DNA of 64,000 nucleotides from contig JAKCDC010000009.1 of assembly GCA_021838635.1 (NCBI GenBank), positions 1 through 64,000 on the forward strand, in the 5' to 3' direction. The translations under genes were made by a program, and so were the position numbers. The notes beneath the pieces are model-generated. The model had not been told where the DNA came from. It did no database searches and saw only the letters and a list, made by a program, of their open reading frames with translations. Of the stretch, positions 9,175 to 16,391 are shown one piece after another. Every line of letters starts with the position of its first letter. The stretch's first letter is position 1. Source of the DNA: Pseudomonadota bacterium (GTDB taxonomy: Bacteria > Pseudomonadota > Gammaproteobacteria > Steroidobacterales > Steroidobacteraceae).

Positions 9175-10197
9175 ATGAAACACATGAAACTTATCGGAGT
9201 ATTTGTCGCTGGCCTTTCGCTGGCGACTCTTTCCGGCCTGGCTCTCGGCGCCCAACCGACGGCGGTAACGGTAGGGTCGGCCGGAGTCATTAGATACCTA
9301 GAGAAGGGGCAACCGCCCGTGGTCATTCATTTGACCGTAGAGCAAGCACAGAGCATGCGTGCAGCGCATGGCGCCCACGGCAAGGGCGGCGGCAGCAGCA
9401 CGACAAGCAACCTGATCTATAACGGCGGCACTGGTGGCATCGGGGTTGAGACTGCTCCGAAGATCTATCTGGTCTTCTGGGGTTCGCAGTGGACGAACAA
9501 CGACCCGAGCGGCGAAGCGAGTCTTCTGGAGTCATTTCTCACCGCCGTCGGCGGCAGTTCCTGGTTAAACACCGTAACGCAGTATTGTCAGGGCCTTCCA
9601 AGTGGCACTATTTTCTGCAACGGCGCTGGCACTCCAGTCGGTAATCAAGCCTACATGTTCGCTGCCTCATGGTATGACAATGGTTCCGCCGCACCGACTA
9701 AGCCAACTCAGTCGCAGATCGCTGCTGAGGCGGTGCGTGCCGCGCAATACTTTGGTAATACGGGATCCGGCAGCAACGATACGACGCAGTACGTGATTGC
9801 GACTGCCAACGGATACAATTCCTCCGGCTTCGGCAAGCAATACTGCGCATACCACAGTTATACCACCTCGAACTATGGCGACATCGCATACACGAATCTT
9901 CCATATATCACCGATGCGGGATCGAGTTGCGGCGCGAACTTTAACGGACTCGGCCCCGATGCCGGCATCACGATTGTCGAGGGACACGAAGCAGCCGAGA
10001 CCATGACCGACCAGTTCCCGAGCACCGGCTGGCTGGATTCCAGTGGCTCGGAAATCGGGGACAAGTGCGCTTGGATCTCCTCCGGGCAGGGAGCTTCGGC
10101 TGACGTCACCTTCCCGGACGGCGCGACTTATCCGGTTCAATCGCTGTGGAGCAATGCCTTCAACGGCGGCAGCGGAGGCTGCGTGCTGTCGTATTGA
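9175..10197 (+). CDS. Secreted protein with EXORDIUM/peptidase-like HE motif
   Basis: The 340-residue protein has a signal peptide (about residues 1-25, LATLSGLALGA), a Gly/Ser-rich linker near residues 65-80 and a conserved-looking body. Two elements stand out: APKIYLVFWGSQW, and GHEAAETMTDQ followed by EIGDKCAW. The HExxE block followed by an Asp-Lys-Cys element recalls the plant EXORDIUM/PHI-1 family and some bacterial secreted putative peptidases. Catalytic activity is not shown. GGGGAGA lies just before the ATG at 9175; a second ATG at 9184 is possible. Confidence 0.55.
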   Translation: MKHMKLIGVFVAGLSLATLSGLALGAQPTAVTVGSAGVIRYLEKGQPPVVIHLTVEQAQSMRAAHGAHGKGGGSSTTSNLIYNGGTGGIGVETAPKIYLVFWGSQWTNNDPSGEASLLESFLTAVGGSSWLNTVTQYCQGLPSGTIFCNGAGTPVGNQAYMFAASWYDNGSAAPTKPTQSQIAAEAVRAAQYFGNTGSGSNDTTQYVIATANGYNSSGFGKQYCAYHSYTTSNYGDIAYTNLPYITDAGSSCGANFNGLGPDAGITIVEGHEAAETMTDQFPSTGWLDSSGSEIGDKCAWISSGQGASADVTFPDGATYPVQSLWSNAFNGGSGGCVLSY

Positions 10198-10688
10198 TGA
10201 ACGAACTGCAACATTAGGCACAAGCCTGCGCCGGCGGTGCACAAGGCACCGTCGGCGTCTTGTGCGCCCAACTCCCCCAATCAGGCATCGTGGACGGCGG
10301 GCACCGACTTCGAAAGTGTTAAAAAAATCCGCACTTAGTGGCCTAGTAGAGTGGTATCGCCTTTGACACTCGGTGCACCGCACTTACGCACGTGCGGAAA
10401 ACGCCGAAGGGTGAACATCTACGGAACCTCACCCATCCTGCCTTGGCGGAAAGCCATCGGCCGGGACTCTGAACGCATACGGTGAAACATACCGCCATCC
10501 TCTACACTGATCCGTTTCCGGGGAGCTTCGGATCGATTTAATCTGCCCCTCTGGCAACGGCCGTGCTTGTCCCGATCAGTCGTCGTGACTGAGGCTCTCC
10601 AGGCTGTCCCGAAACCAATAACGCATCTGAGCCTTTCTCAGTTGTTCTAAAACCACTGCCAAACATACGTCAACGTCGATAAGGACAT
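10198..10688. other. Intergenic region with one hairpin
   Basis: About 490 bases between the secreted-protein gene and the DUF4260 gene. It holds the hairpin at 10220-10263 and nothing else I can support; the 67-aa and larger ORFs here are antisense or motif-free. Confidence 0.45.
10220..10263 (+). terminator. Terminator-like long hairpin
   Basis: GCGCCGGCGGTGC (10228-10240) pairs with GCACCGTCGGCGT (10246-10258) with two G-T pairs. An outer ACAAG/CTTGT pair extends the structure. It begins 23 bases after the stop of the secreted-protein gene. There is only a short T-rich tail, so efficiency is uncertain. Confidence 0.5.
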
Positions 10689-11087
10689 ATGAAAATGGGT
10701 AGCACAACGGGAGCTGTACGAATCTTACTGCGATTGGAGGGACTCTCTGTTTTACTTTTGTGCCTACTCTTGTATGCAAAGCTTGGTGCCGGCTGGCATG
10801 CCTTTTTTCTACTATTCTTAATTCCCGATCTTTCGCTTATCGCATATACGGCGGGTATAAAATTTGGCAGTATTGCCTACAATGCTGCTCATTCGTATTG
10901 TGGTGCACTCACCTGCATAGTGATCGGAATACTCCTGCCCTCGCCAGGCGCCTTAAGCGCTGGAATCATTTGGTGCGCCCATATCGGCTTTGATAGAGCG
11001 CTGGGCTACGGATTGAAATATCCGACAAATTTTCGAGATACGCACTTGGGGACAATTGGCCGACGCACCGTCACTGCCGACAAGTAA
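10689..11087 (+). CDS. DUF4260 family membrane protein
   Basis: The 132-residue integral membrane protein has about four hydrophobic segments and the family hallmarks LLRLEGL near the N-terminus, IPDLSLIAY, YNAAHSY and the C-terminal block AHIGFDRALGYGLKYP followed by DTHLG. The family is widespread, small and of unknown function. AAGGA lies just upstream of the ATG. It is flanked by long non-coding stretches, so it is probably monocistronic. Confidence 0.85.
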   Translation: MKMGSTTGAVRILLRLEGLSVLLLCLLLYAKLGAGWHAFFLLFLIPDLSLIAYTAGIKFGSIAYNAAHSYCGALTCIVIGILLPSPGALSAGIIWCAHIGFDRALGYGLKYPTNFRDTHLGTIGRRTVTADK

Positions 11088-11229
11088 ATTACTCGATCGT
11101 TTTTCATGTCAGAGCCATGTGTTCGCTCCTGTGCTGGGGTCGGTATGCGTGTAGTTCGTGAAGCTGAAGTCAGCGCACCTTAACTTTTTAATTGACTGAG
11201 AAAATGCGCGTCGGTAACTTAGGGGGCAA

Positions 11230-11496
11230 ATGAAGCAAGAAAGTGCGCGAGACATTGTCGGACAGAAGATGCAGTTTCCGACAGCAATGAATCCCGGGCA
11301 CTGGCCGCGCCTCTGGCGTGAAGACCCGCTCAGGGCGGCACGCATTTTTCTGGTGATTCCCATAGGCGTGGTTGTGATCTCTCTCCTCCCGGATAAAGTA
11401 GCGATCGGAGTATTGATCGGGTTCGCTGTATTAATCTTTGGATGCCTGATCGCTGCGCGTGCCCGAAGAATCCGGGGCTGCAGACATCGTATGTAA
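11230..11496 (+). CDS. Small membrane protein of unknown function
   Basis: An 88-residue ORF preceded by AGGGGGCAA-ATG. The N-terminal half is hydrophilic. The C-terminal half has two hydrophobic stretches (IFLVIPIGVVVISLL and VLIGFAVLIFGCLIAA) and ends in a basic tail. I recognise no family. The ribosome site and membrane topology support a real gene. Confidence 0.5.
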   Translation: MKQESARDIVGQKMQFPTAMNPGHWPRLWREDPLRAARIFLVIPIGVVVISLLPDKVAIGVLIGFAVLIFGCLIAARARRIRGCRHRM

Positions 11497-11582
11497 TCCT
11501 ATAACGACACGTTAAATTGCCCTCAACGCTCTCAGTTGTCGCATGAATAAGGTTGCGTGGAGCGGACTGGAAGCACGAAGCG

Positions 11583-11870
11583 ATGTTCAGCGCCGTTTCC
11601 CCGAACGCGCGGGTTCCGGCGAAGCATCCGCTGCGGCCGATCTGCGCGATGTCGACGGATATGCGCGCTGGCGCGGCGCGCGCATACCGATATTTCAGGG
11701 AGGATCGGGCTACGTACGCGCATCCGGCGGCCGCGCGCCGCTCACAGCGCGAGCCCTACGAGCGTGCCGATCCCGAGGTCGGCCGTAACGATCGCTGCCC
11801 CTGCGGCAGCGGCAGGAAGTACAAGCGCCACTGCGGAAGCGCAGATATCGGCGGCGAAACGGTGCATTGA
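11583..11870 (+). CDS. SEC-C motif protein
   Basis: The reading frame ends with [19 protein letters not shown], a near-perfect SEC-C zinc-binding motif of the kind found at the C-terminus of SecA and in many small proteins. The frame in the track opens with TTG at 11553; I prefer the ATG at 11583, giving about 95 residues, though neither start has a strong ribosome site. The N-terminal part is basic and motif-free. A role as a metal-dependent adaptor is only a guess from the family. Confidence 0.6.
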   Translation: MFSAVSPNARVPAKHPLRPICAMSTDMRAGAARAYRYFREDRATYAHPAAARRSQREPYERADPEVGRNDRCPCGSGRKYKRHCGSADIGGETVH

Positions 11871-11930
11871 GCTGCATCGTGATGTTGCATGATCAGCACA
11901 TCAATTACTGATGATCAGAGAGGTCTCCAC

Positions 11931-12431
11931 ATGAAATCCCGGCACCAGAATCTCGCCTCCGCATTGCTCGTGTTGGCTCTGCTGTCTGCGCTCGCCAGGG
12001 CAACCCCACCGTCGACCAAGCTGCAGCCCGGCCTGTGGCTGTTTCACTACACGTCCACCGTGCAGATGTTCGCCGGTGGGACCCGCACCATCAACCAGAC
12101 TTCTCGGGAATGCATCAAAAATGCCAATCCGGCCAAGATTCCGTTGATGGCGAAGCTGCCGCCCAACATTCAGTGCACTGCGCCGGCGCTTGAGGTCATC
12201 GCCAAGGGATATCACGTGACGATGGCCTGCGCGGCGAGTGAGCCTAATGGCATGGTGACGCACCTGGATGAGGATTTCGTGATCATGCCGGGCAACGGCG
12301 GTAGCCAGATTAGCCTCGCCGGCACCGTGCACCAGCGGATCACGGGCGCACCGGTGTCCATTCCCGCCGCGACGGTGCATATCTCGGCTCAGGGTCACCG
12401 CATCGGCCTGTGCCTGGGACCCAAACCCTGA
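11931..12431 (+). CDS. DUF3617 family secreted protein
   Basis: A 166-residue protein with a signal peptide (LVLALLSALARA) and the DUF3617 layout: LQPGLWLFHY near the mature N-terminus, two spaced cysteines (SRECI and IQCTAP), a third in MACAA and a last one in IGLCLGP. DUF3617 proteins are small exported proteins of unknown function. The track starts at 11889, but the ATG at 11931 has GAGAGG 8 bases upstream and starts the signal peptide properly. The next gene follows after 7 bases, so they are probably co-transcribed. Confidence 0.75.
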   Translation: MKSRHQNLASALLVLALLSALARATPPSTKLQPGLWLFHYTSTVQMFAGGTRTINQTSRECIKNANPAKIPLMAKLPPNIQCTAPALEVIAKGYHVTMACAASEPNGMVTHLDEDFVIMPGNGGSQISLAGTVHQRITGAPVSIPAATVHISAQGHRIGLCLGPKP

Positions 12432-12438
12432 GACGTGC

Positions 12439-12759
12439 ATGATCAAGTCCTGGGTCGTCAATCTGCAGCAGTTCCTGCTGCCGAACGGCAAGGTCGCGCC
12501 CTTGCCGCCGCGAGCGGAGCGTCTCTTCGCCTACTGGACGGAGATCGTCTCCCAGGCCACCCAGTACGATGATCCGACGACGTTGCGGTGTCGGCGCCGA
12601 CCGGGCCGAAAGCCTTGCGGCACCCTGCTCACCCTCTTCTTCGACTTCGACAACAACGATGTGCTCTGGTTCTGTCCCCGCTGTCATGACGAGGGACGCA
12701 TCGCCGGGTGGGAAGGCACGTTCTGGGACAACGGGGATATCGGCGAGCATCCCTCCTAA
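12439..12759 (+). CDS. Hypothetical protein with a zinc-ribbon-like cysteine pattern
   Basis: A 106-residue soluble protein. Four cysteines arranged as RCRRRPGRKPC and FCPRC suggest a treble-clef or zinc-ribbon site, with conserved-looking aromatic residues after it (GWEGTFWDN). I do not recognise a named family. It lies 7 bases after the DUF3617 stop and 8 bases before the DUF6429-like relic, so the three share a transcript. Confidence 0.55.
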   Translation: MIKSWVVNLQQFLLPNGKVAPLPPRAERLFAYWTEIVSQATQYDDPTTLRCRRRPGRKPCGTLLTLFFDFDNNDVLWFCPRCHDEGRIAGWEGTFWDNGDIGEHPS

Positions 12760-12767
12760 GGTCCGTC

Positions 12768-13232
12768 ATGGAACTCGATGCCGACCGGATCGATCAGGAC
12801 GTCCCGGCGCTGCTCTCCCTCGGCCGGCACGAGGGATGCTGGGTCTGGGAGGATTTCGACTGGGCAGTCATGCACCAGCTGCACGAGCACGGCGACATCA
12901 CCGATCCGATCAGTAAGGCGAAGACGGTGCAGGGGCGCGGTGCACGCCCTGCTCTGCGCCAGTGCCTCAAGATGCTCGAGGCCCGCGATACGCTCATCGT
13001 CTGCAAGCTCGACCGGCGGGGGCGCAGCCGGCGGGGGCGCAGCCTCCGAGACCTGATCCATACGCTCGATGATTTGAAGCAGCGGGGCGCGAGGTTCTGC
13101 TCGCTCGCCGAGGGGTCCAGTGAGCGTCGGTCTACACTCTTGGCCCTGCCATGGGCTCTGTCAGCAATAACACTTCGGTATAACATCGCAATGCTGCCGC
13201 ACAGAGGCGCTGAATCGAGGGAAAGGCGATGA
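12768..13232 (+). pseudogene. Chimeric relic: DUF6429 N-terminus joined to a serine-recombinase fragment
   Basis: The first 35 or so residues (MELDADRIDQ to DPISKAKTV) match the start of DUF6429 proteins. The frame then runs into the catalytic-domain interior of a resolvase/invertase (PALRQCLKMLEARDTLIVCK, LRDLIHTLDDLKQRGARF). The recombinase part lacks the N-terminal YxRVS with the catalytic Ser and the DNA-binding helix-turn-helix. A 15-bp duplication adds RRGRS inside the conserved KLDRxGRS segment. The tail after SLAEGSS is unrelated. This is a fusion made by deletion or insertion; function is unlikely. Confidence 0.65.
13014..13043 (+). repeat. 15-bp perfect tandem duplication inside the resolvase fragment
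   Basis: CGGCGGGGGCGCAGC occurs twice head to tail (13014-13028 and 13029-13043). It keeps the frame and repeats RRGRS in a position where resolvases have a single KLDRxGRS motif. Replication slippage in a GC-rich stretch is the likely origin. Confidence 0.85.
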
Positions 13233-13612
13233 CGCAACCACCCATGACAAGAAGTCATTTTCATCACAACGACCTGAGGTTTGCGTACGCGCATATCGCG
13301 CGCCAGCCCCTTGCCGCGATCGGGCGAGTGCTCAAAGACCGTGATGGTCGGGGTCATGGAACATCTCCCAAGCGCTGATGGGCTGATCGGCGCGGCAACC
13401 CGCTTCAGGGGACGCCACCGATCCGAGACACATTCTGCCCTCTGTTGTCGACGCGCGACAGGCGGTTACATCGAAAGGCCCGCCCACAGATTGCCACAGC
13501 GCCTGCGGCTCGTGTCCGGTCGCGCGAACCTATGCACCACTGACCGGCATCTCTCTACCCGGCAAGTGTCAGGGCGAGCGGCGCATCCTCTATACTTGAA
13601 GCGTTCGACGCG
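13233..13612. other. Non-coding or relic stretch before the WbuC gene
   Basis: It continues the relic zone. A 49-codon ORF (ATG 13229 to TGA 13378) has GAGGGAAAGG upstream but no recognisable family. Just before it, GGGCTCTGTCAGC near 13152 vaguely recalls an IS6-type terminus; I could not find its partner. TATACT at 13592-13597 may be a -10 element for the next gene. Confidence 0.3.
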
Positions 13613-14128
13613 GTGGGATCACTCGAGGCCAACCTATTGAAAACGCTCATGCCGGCTCTGCTGGACACGCTCACGGACGCGGCACGCGCCAGTCCGCGGC
13701 ACCGCAGCCACCACAATCTGCATCCGTCGCTTGAGGCACCCGTCCAGCGTCTCGCCATCGCCATGGAACCCGAAACGTACGTTCGGCCGCATCGTCACCC
13801 CCATACATGGGAGCTGCTCATTGCGCTGCGTGGGCAATTCCTGTTCACCGCCTTCGATGAGCACGGCGCCGTGCGCTGGCGACATCTGCTCGGAGGTGCC
13901 GACGGACTCGCGGCGTTCGAATTCGAGCCCGGAACATGGCACACGGTCACCTCGCTGGAACCTGGCAGCGTCATCTTCGAGGTCAAAGAGGGACCATACG
14001 TACCGGTGCCTGCGTCGGACCTGGCAGCATGGTCACCGCCGGAGGGAACACCGCAGGCGGCACACTTCGTTGCCGAACAACACGCCGCGGCACAACGGCT
14101 GCCGAAGGCCGCGGGCTACCCGGATTGA
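13613..14128 (+). CDS. WbuC-family cupin protein
   Basis: The 171-residue protein matches the WbuC cupin-fold metalloprotein family: SPRHRSHHNLHPSLEAPVQR at the start of the domain, the metal-binding cupin box PHRHPHTWELL, FEPGTWHTV, and the C-terminal VIFEVKEGPYVP. WbuC is associated with surface-polysaccharide loci in enterobacteria, but no polysaccharide genes adjoin it here. The start is uncertain: GTG 13613, TTG 13637 or ATG 13649 are all possible, and a -10-like TATACT at 13592 is compatible with each. Confidence 0.8.
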   Translation: MGSLEANLLKTLMPALLDTLTDAARASPRHRSHHNLHPSLEAPVQRLAIAMEPETYVRPHRHPHTWELLIALRGQFLFTAFDEHGAVRWRHLLGGADGLAAFEFEPGTWHTVTSLEPGSVIFEVKEGPYVPVPASDLAAWSPPEGTPQAAHFVAEQHAAAQRLPKAAGYPD

Positions 14129-14301
14129 ACCGCGAGTGCGAATCCGTGCTCGGCGACCTGGCGCAATCCGCCACAGCAGCTGAGGCATAAATCGCAGCAC
14201 ACCTCGGGGCGGGCCATGCGCAAGACACGCACGATGCTCGCCTCGTCCGCCCGGAGCTGAGCGCCCTGCCGCAGCGCGTAGCGACCGAGGCTCGCGGTCA
14301 T
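14116..14301 (-). CDS. Small cysteine-rich hypothetical protein
   Basis: A 61-residue ORF with high GC at third codon positions, which favours coding, and a compact cysteine cluster VCCDLCLSCCGG that could bind a metal. It begins 36 bases after the stop of the 115-residue gene on the same strand and overlaps the 3' end of the WbuC gene by 13 bases, tail to tail. No good ribosome site is visible and I recognise no family, so it is tentative. Confidence 0.4.
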   Translation of the reverse strand: MTASLGRYALRQGAQLRADEASIVRVLRMARPEVCCDLCLSCCGGLRQVAEHGFALAVQSG

Positions 14302-14337
14302 TGCAGACCCAACGGATCCGCAAAGGCCACGCGCGTC

Positions 14338-14685
14338 TCAGGCGTCCCCAACCTTGGCCCGCACACCGAGCTCCTCGCGGATGATGTCCCGCAGCACCTG
14401 GGCGCTCAGTGTGAACCCGGACTGTCCGCGACGTTCATCGACGGCCAGCCATACCGCGATCACTTCATCGAGGTTGAGCCCGAGGACCGTCAGGCACAGT
14501 GCGCTCTCACCGTCCCCGGTGATCCAGTAGCTGCGCTGCACCGTACCTTGGCAGCGCCACGTGAAACATGGCTGCTCCAGGTCGGTGCGAATCGCCTCGG
14601 CATCGGGCACATTCTGTAGGAGGCGGACCATGGCCGCCTGATCGGAAAGGGACGCACGGCAGGATGAAATCGTGACATCGTCCAT
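14338..14685 (-). CDS. Hypothetical protein, 115 aa
   Basis: Soluble 115-residue protein starting MDDVTISSCRASLSDQ; no signal peptide or membrane span. The track starts at 14817, but that extension is Arg-rich and runs through the terminator of the RRM gene, so I place the start at the ATG at 14685, with GGAG about 10 bases upstream. I recognise no domain. Codon use is typical of the region, so it is probably a real gene, perhaps co-transcribed with the small cysteine-rich ORF after it. Confidence 0.55.
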   Translation of the reverse strand: MDDVTISSCRASLSDQAAMVRLLQNVPDAEAIRTDLEQPCFTWRCQGTVQRSYWITGDGESALCLTVLGLNLDEVIAVWLAVDERRGQSGFTLSAQVLRDIIREELGVRAKVGDA

Positions 14686-14778
14686 TCGACGAAGTCTCCG
14701 GCGTCTCAGGCGGATCGGCAGCTGCGCCGACCCCAAGGCTCCAAGCGCGATCGGCTCGGTTGCCCTACATCCGAAGAC

Positions 14779-14813
14779 ACACCGCCCCCGGCCGTACAGG
14801 CCGGAGGCGGTGT
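14779..14813 (-). terminator. Terminator hairpin after the RRM gene
   Basis: ACACCGCCCCCGGCC and GGCCGGAGGCGGTGT form a 15-bp stem with one mismatch and a 5-base loop, 17 bases beyond the RRM stop codon on the minus strand. There is no clear T-run, so it may only stabilise the 3' end. Confidence 0.55.
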
Positions 14814-14830
14814 GCATTCAAGGCTGCGTA

Positions 14831-15130
14831 TCAGTAGCGACGCGAACCGCCGCCGCGGTAGCCGCCGCCACCGCCGCCACCCGAGCGCTCGCGCTCCTGG
14901 GCTTCGTTGACCTTCAGCGCGCGCCCGTCGAAGTCCTTGCCATTCAGCGCCTGCATGGCGCGCGAGGCATCGGCGCTCGACATCTCCACGAAGCCGAACC
15001 CGCGCGGACGACCCGTGTCGCGATCCGAGATCAGAGAGATCTTCTCAACGGTCCCGTGCTGCGAGAACAGCTCACGGACAGACTCTTCGGTCGCCGTGAA
15101 GGGGAGATTTCCAACATAAAGCTTAGTCAC
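14831..15130 (-). CDS. Glycine-rich RNA-binding protein with one RRM domain
   Basis: A 99-residue RNA-binding protein. The RRM has RNP2 KLYVGNLPF at the N-terminus and RNP1 RGFGFVEM in the middle; a short Gly/Arg tail (GGGGGGGYRGGGSRRY) follows. Such bacterial RRM proteins are often cold-induced and act on mRNA. I choose the GTG at 15130 because the domain starts right there (TKLYVGNL); the track start at 15214 adds a non-conserved extension. No Shine-Dalgarno is visible before the GTG. A strong hairpin follows the stop. Confidence 0.85.
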   Translation of the reverse strand: MTKLYVGNLPFTATEESVRELFSQHGTVEKISLISDRDTGRPRGFGFVEMSSADASRAMQALNGKDFDGRALKVNEAQERERSGGGGGGGYRGGGSRRY

Positions 15131-15498
15131 TAGAGAATACTCACGATAGAAACGAAGGGAGAGGCAGCAACGACTGCCCCTTGGTTCGCGAAGCTTTGCG
15201 AGGGTGGCAGACAAGGCCAGAGTCGCGCCGGGCGGCGCTGGAGGCCTAGACAGTCAAGCCGAAAAGATACGAGCCGAAAGGCAGCCTACACGAGTTCGCG
15301 CGGCGGCGCCAAACTTTCGGAATGCCCGGCGCTGCCCCCCCTCTGGAGGGCGGTCTCCGAGGCCGCCTCTCAAGGCCCGGAGGGCATCGTCGCCGGTGAG
15401 AGGGCCTCAGCCGCCGCCTTCGGCGCTCAGTCGGAGGCCCCCCCCTCCCGGAGCAGTTTTGGGCACGAGCGTGCCCGGAAGACCGCGGGCCTCCCCAC
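15131..15498. other. GC-rich intergenic region upstream of the RRM gene
   Basis: About 370 bases with many short G/C self-complementary stretches and no supported ORF. The part nearest 15131 would be the 5' leader of the RRM gene, which could carry cold-responsive structure; I see no recognisable cold-box. Confidence 0.35.
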
Positions 15499-16075
15499 CT
15501 ACCAGGGGACGGTTCGCCCCGAATCGTCGAGGTATTGCAGCCCGGGACGGGTACGTGCCGCACGCAAGGTCTTCAGGCCTTTCGGAATGCTCTCCGCAAT
15601 GCTCAGGCGTGCATCGGGACCGCCCCGCTCGGTACGCACCCATCGGGGCGCCCTCAGCACCCGCGCCCGCCGATCCAGCGCGTGCCGCAGCGCGAAACTG
15701 CGCATGAGCATGTCCAGCGCCGCTTTGCTCCCGCCGTACAGCTCCCGTTGGCCGTTCGTATTGTTCCCGATGCTGCCCTGACCGGACGACATGACTTCGA
15801 TGAGCCCATCCTCGGTCACCAGGCCGCCAATCCTCTCCACCGCCCGCATCGGCCCCAGCGCATTGGTCACCCTCACGCGCACGAACACCTCGGTCGAGAC
15901 CTCACCGATCGTCTCGCGCGGATCGTTGGTGACGCCGGCAGTGACCTAAAGCACCTGGAATCCTCGGCCCGACGAGCGCATCGCGCACCCCGGTCATCTG
16001 CGCGGCGCATGTCACATCGAGTGTTTCGATCTGCACTCGTCCCGGGAGCGTGCCTTTGCCGCAGACCTGATCGGC
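15499..16075 (-). pseudogene. Short-chain dehydrogenase/reductase, decayed
   Basis: The minus strand encodes most of an SDR enzyme in two frames. The C-terminal part (VTNALGP, MSSGQGSIGNN, then LYGGSKAALDM with the catalytic YxxxK) is open up to a TAG at 15946-15948 where the family has Trp (VLWVTAGVT). Upstream, removing one C near 15966-15970 joins RVQIETLDVT to the same protein. The N-terminal GxxxGxG nucleotide-binding motif is absent. One insertion, one nonsense change and a missing 5' end make it a pseudogene; the 129-aa ORF in the track is only its 3' part. Confidence 0.75.
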
Positions 16076-16391
16076 ACCGTCATGTCAGCGCTCGGCAAAG
16101 CGGTCTTAAGTCAAGGCCGGGAGATCGCCGAGGTCGATGCGCCTGCCAAAGCCACCGGGGAGATGTTCGCGGCCCACCTGAGCGCACGCGACGCTTGAGC
16201 GCCTACGCCGCACCGCGCGCATCTGCCGCCAGGCGCGAAGAGCGACCGCGGTGCGGTACACTCGGATGCACCGCACGACAATCCCTCCGCGGCAGGACCG
16301 CCACCGCACCGCGGCTGTCCGGTTCGCCGAGGAGCAGGCGCCGCGCGCCAGCGCGGGGCACAGTACAACACGTATCCGGCTTTGGGGCGCC
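16076..16391. other. Region between the SDR relic and the halogenase gene
   Basis: On the plus strand one frame stays open to a TGA at 16196-16198 and reads protein-like at its end (GREIAEVDAPAKATGE), possibly the tail of another broken gene; I could not name it and it lacks a start. The rest would be the halogenase promoter and leader. Confidence 0.3.

Noticed and set aside
13150-13190. IS6-like terminal repeat
   Set aside because: Only the first few bases resemble an IS6 end and no partner repeat or transposase is present.
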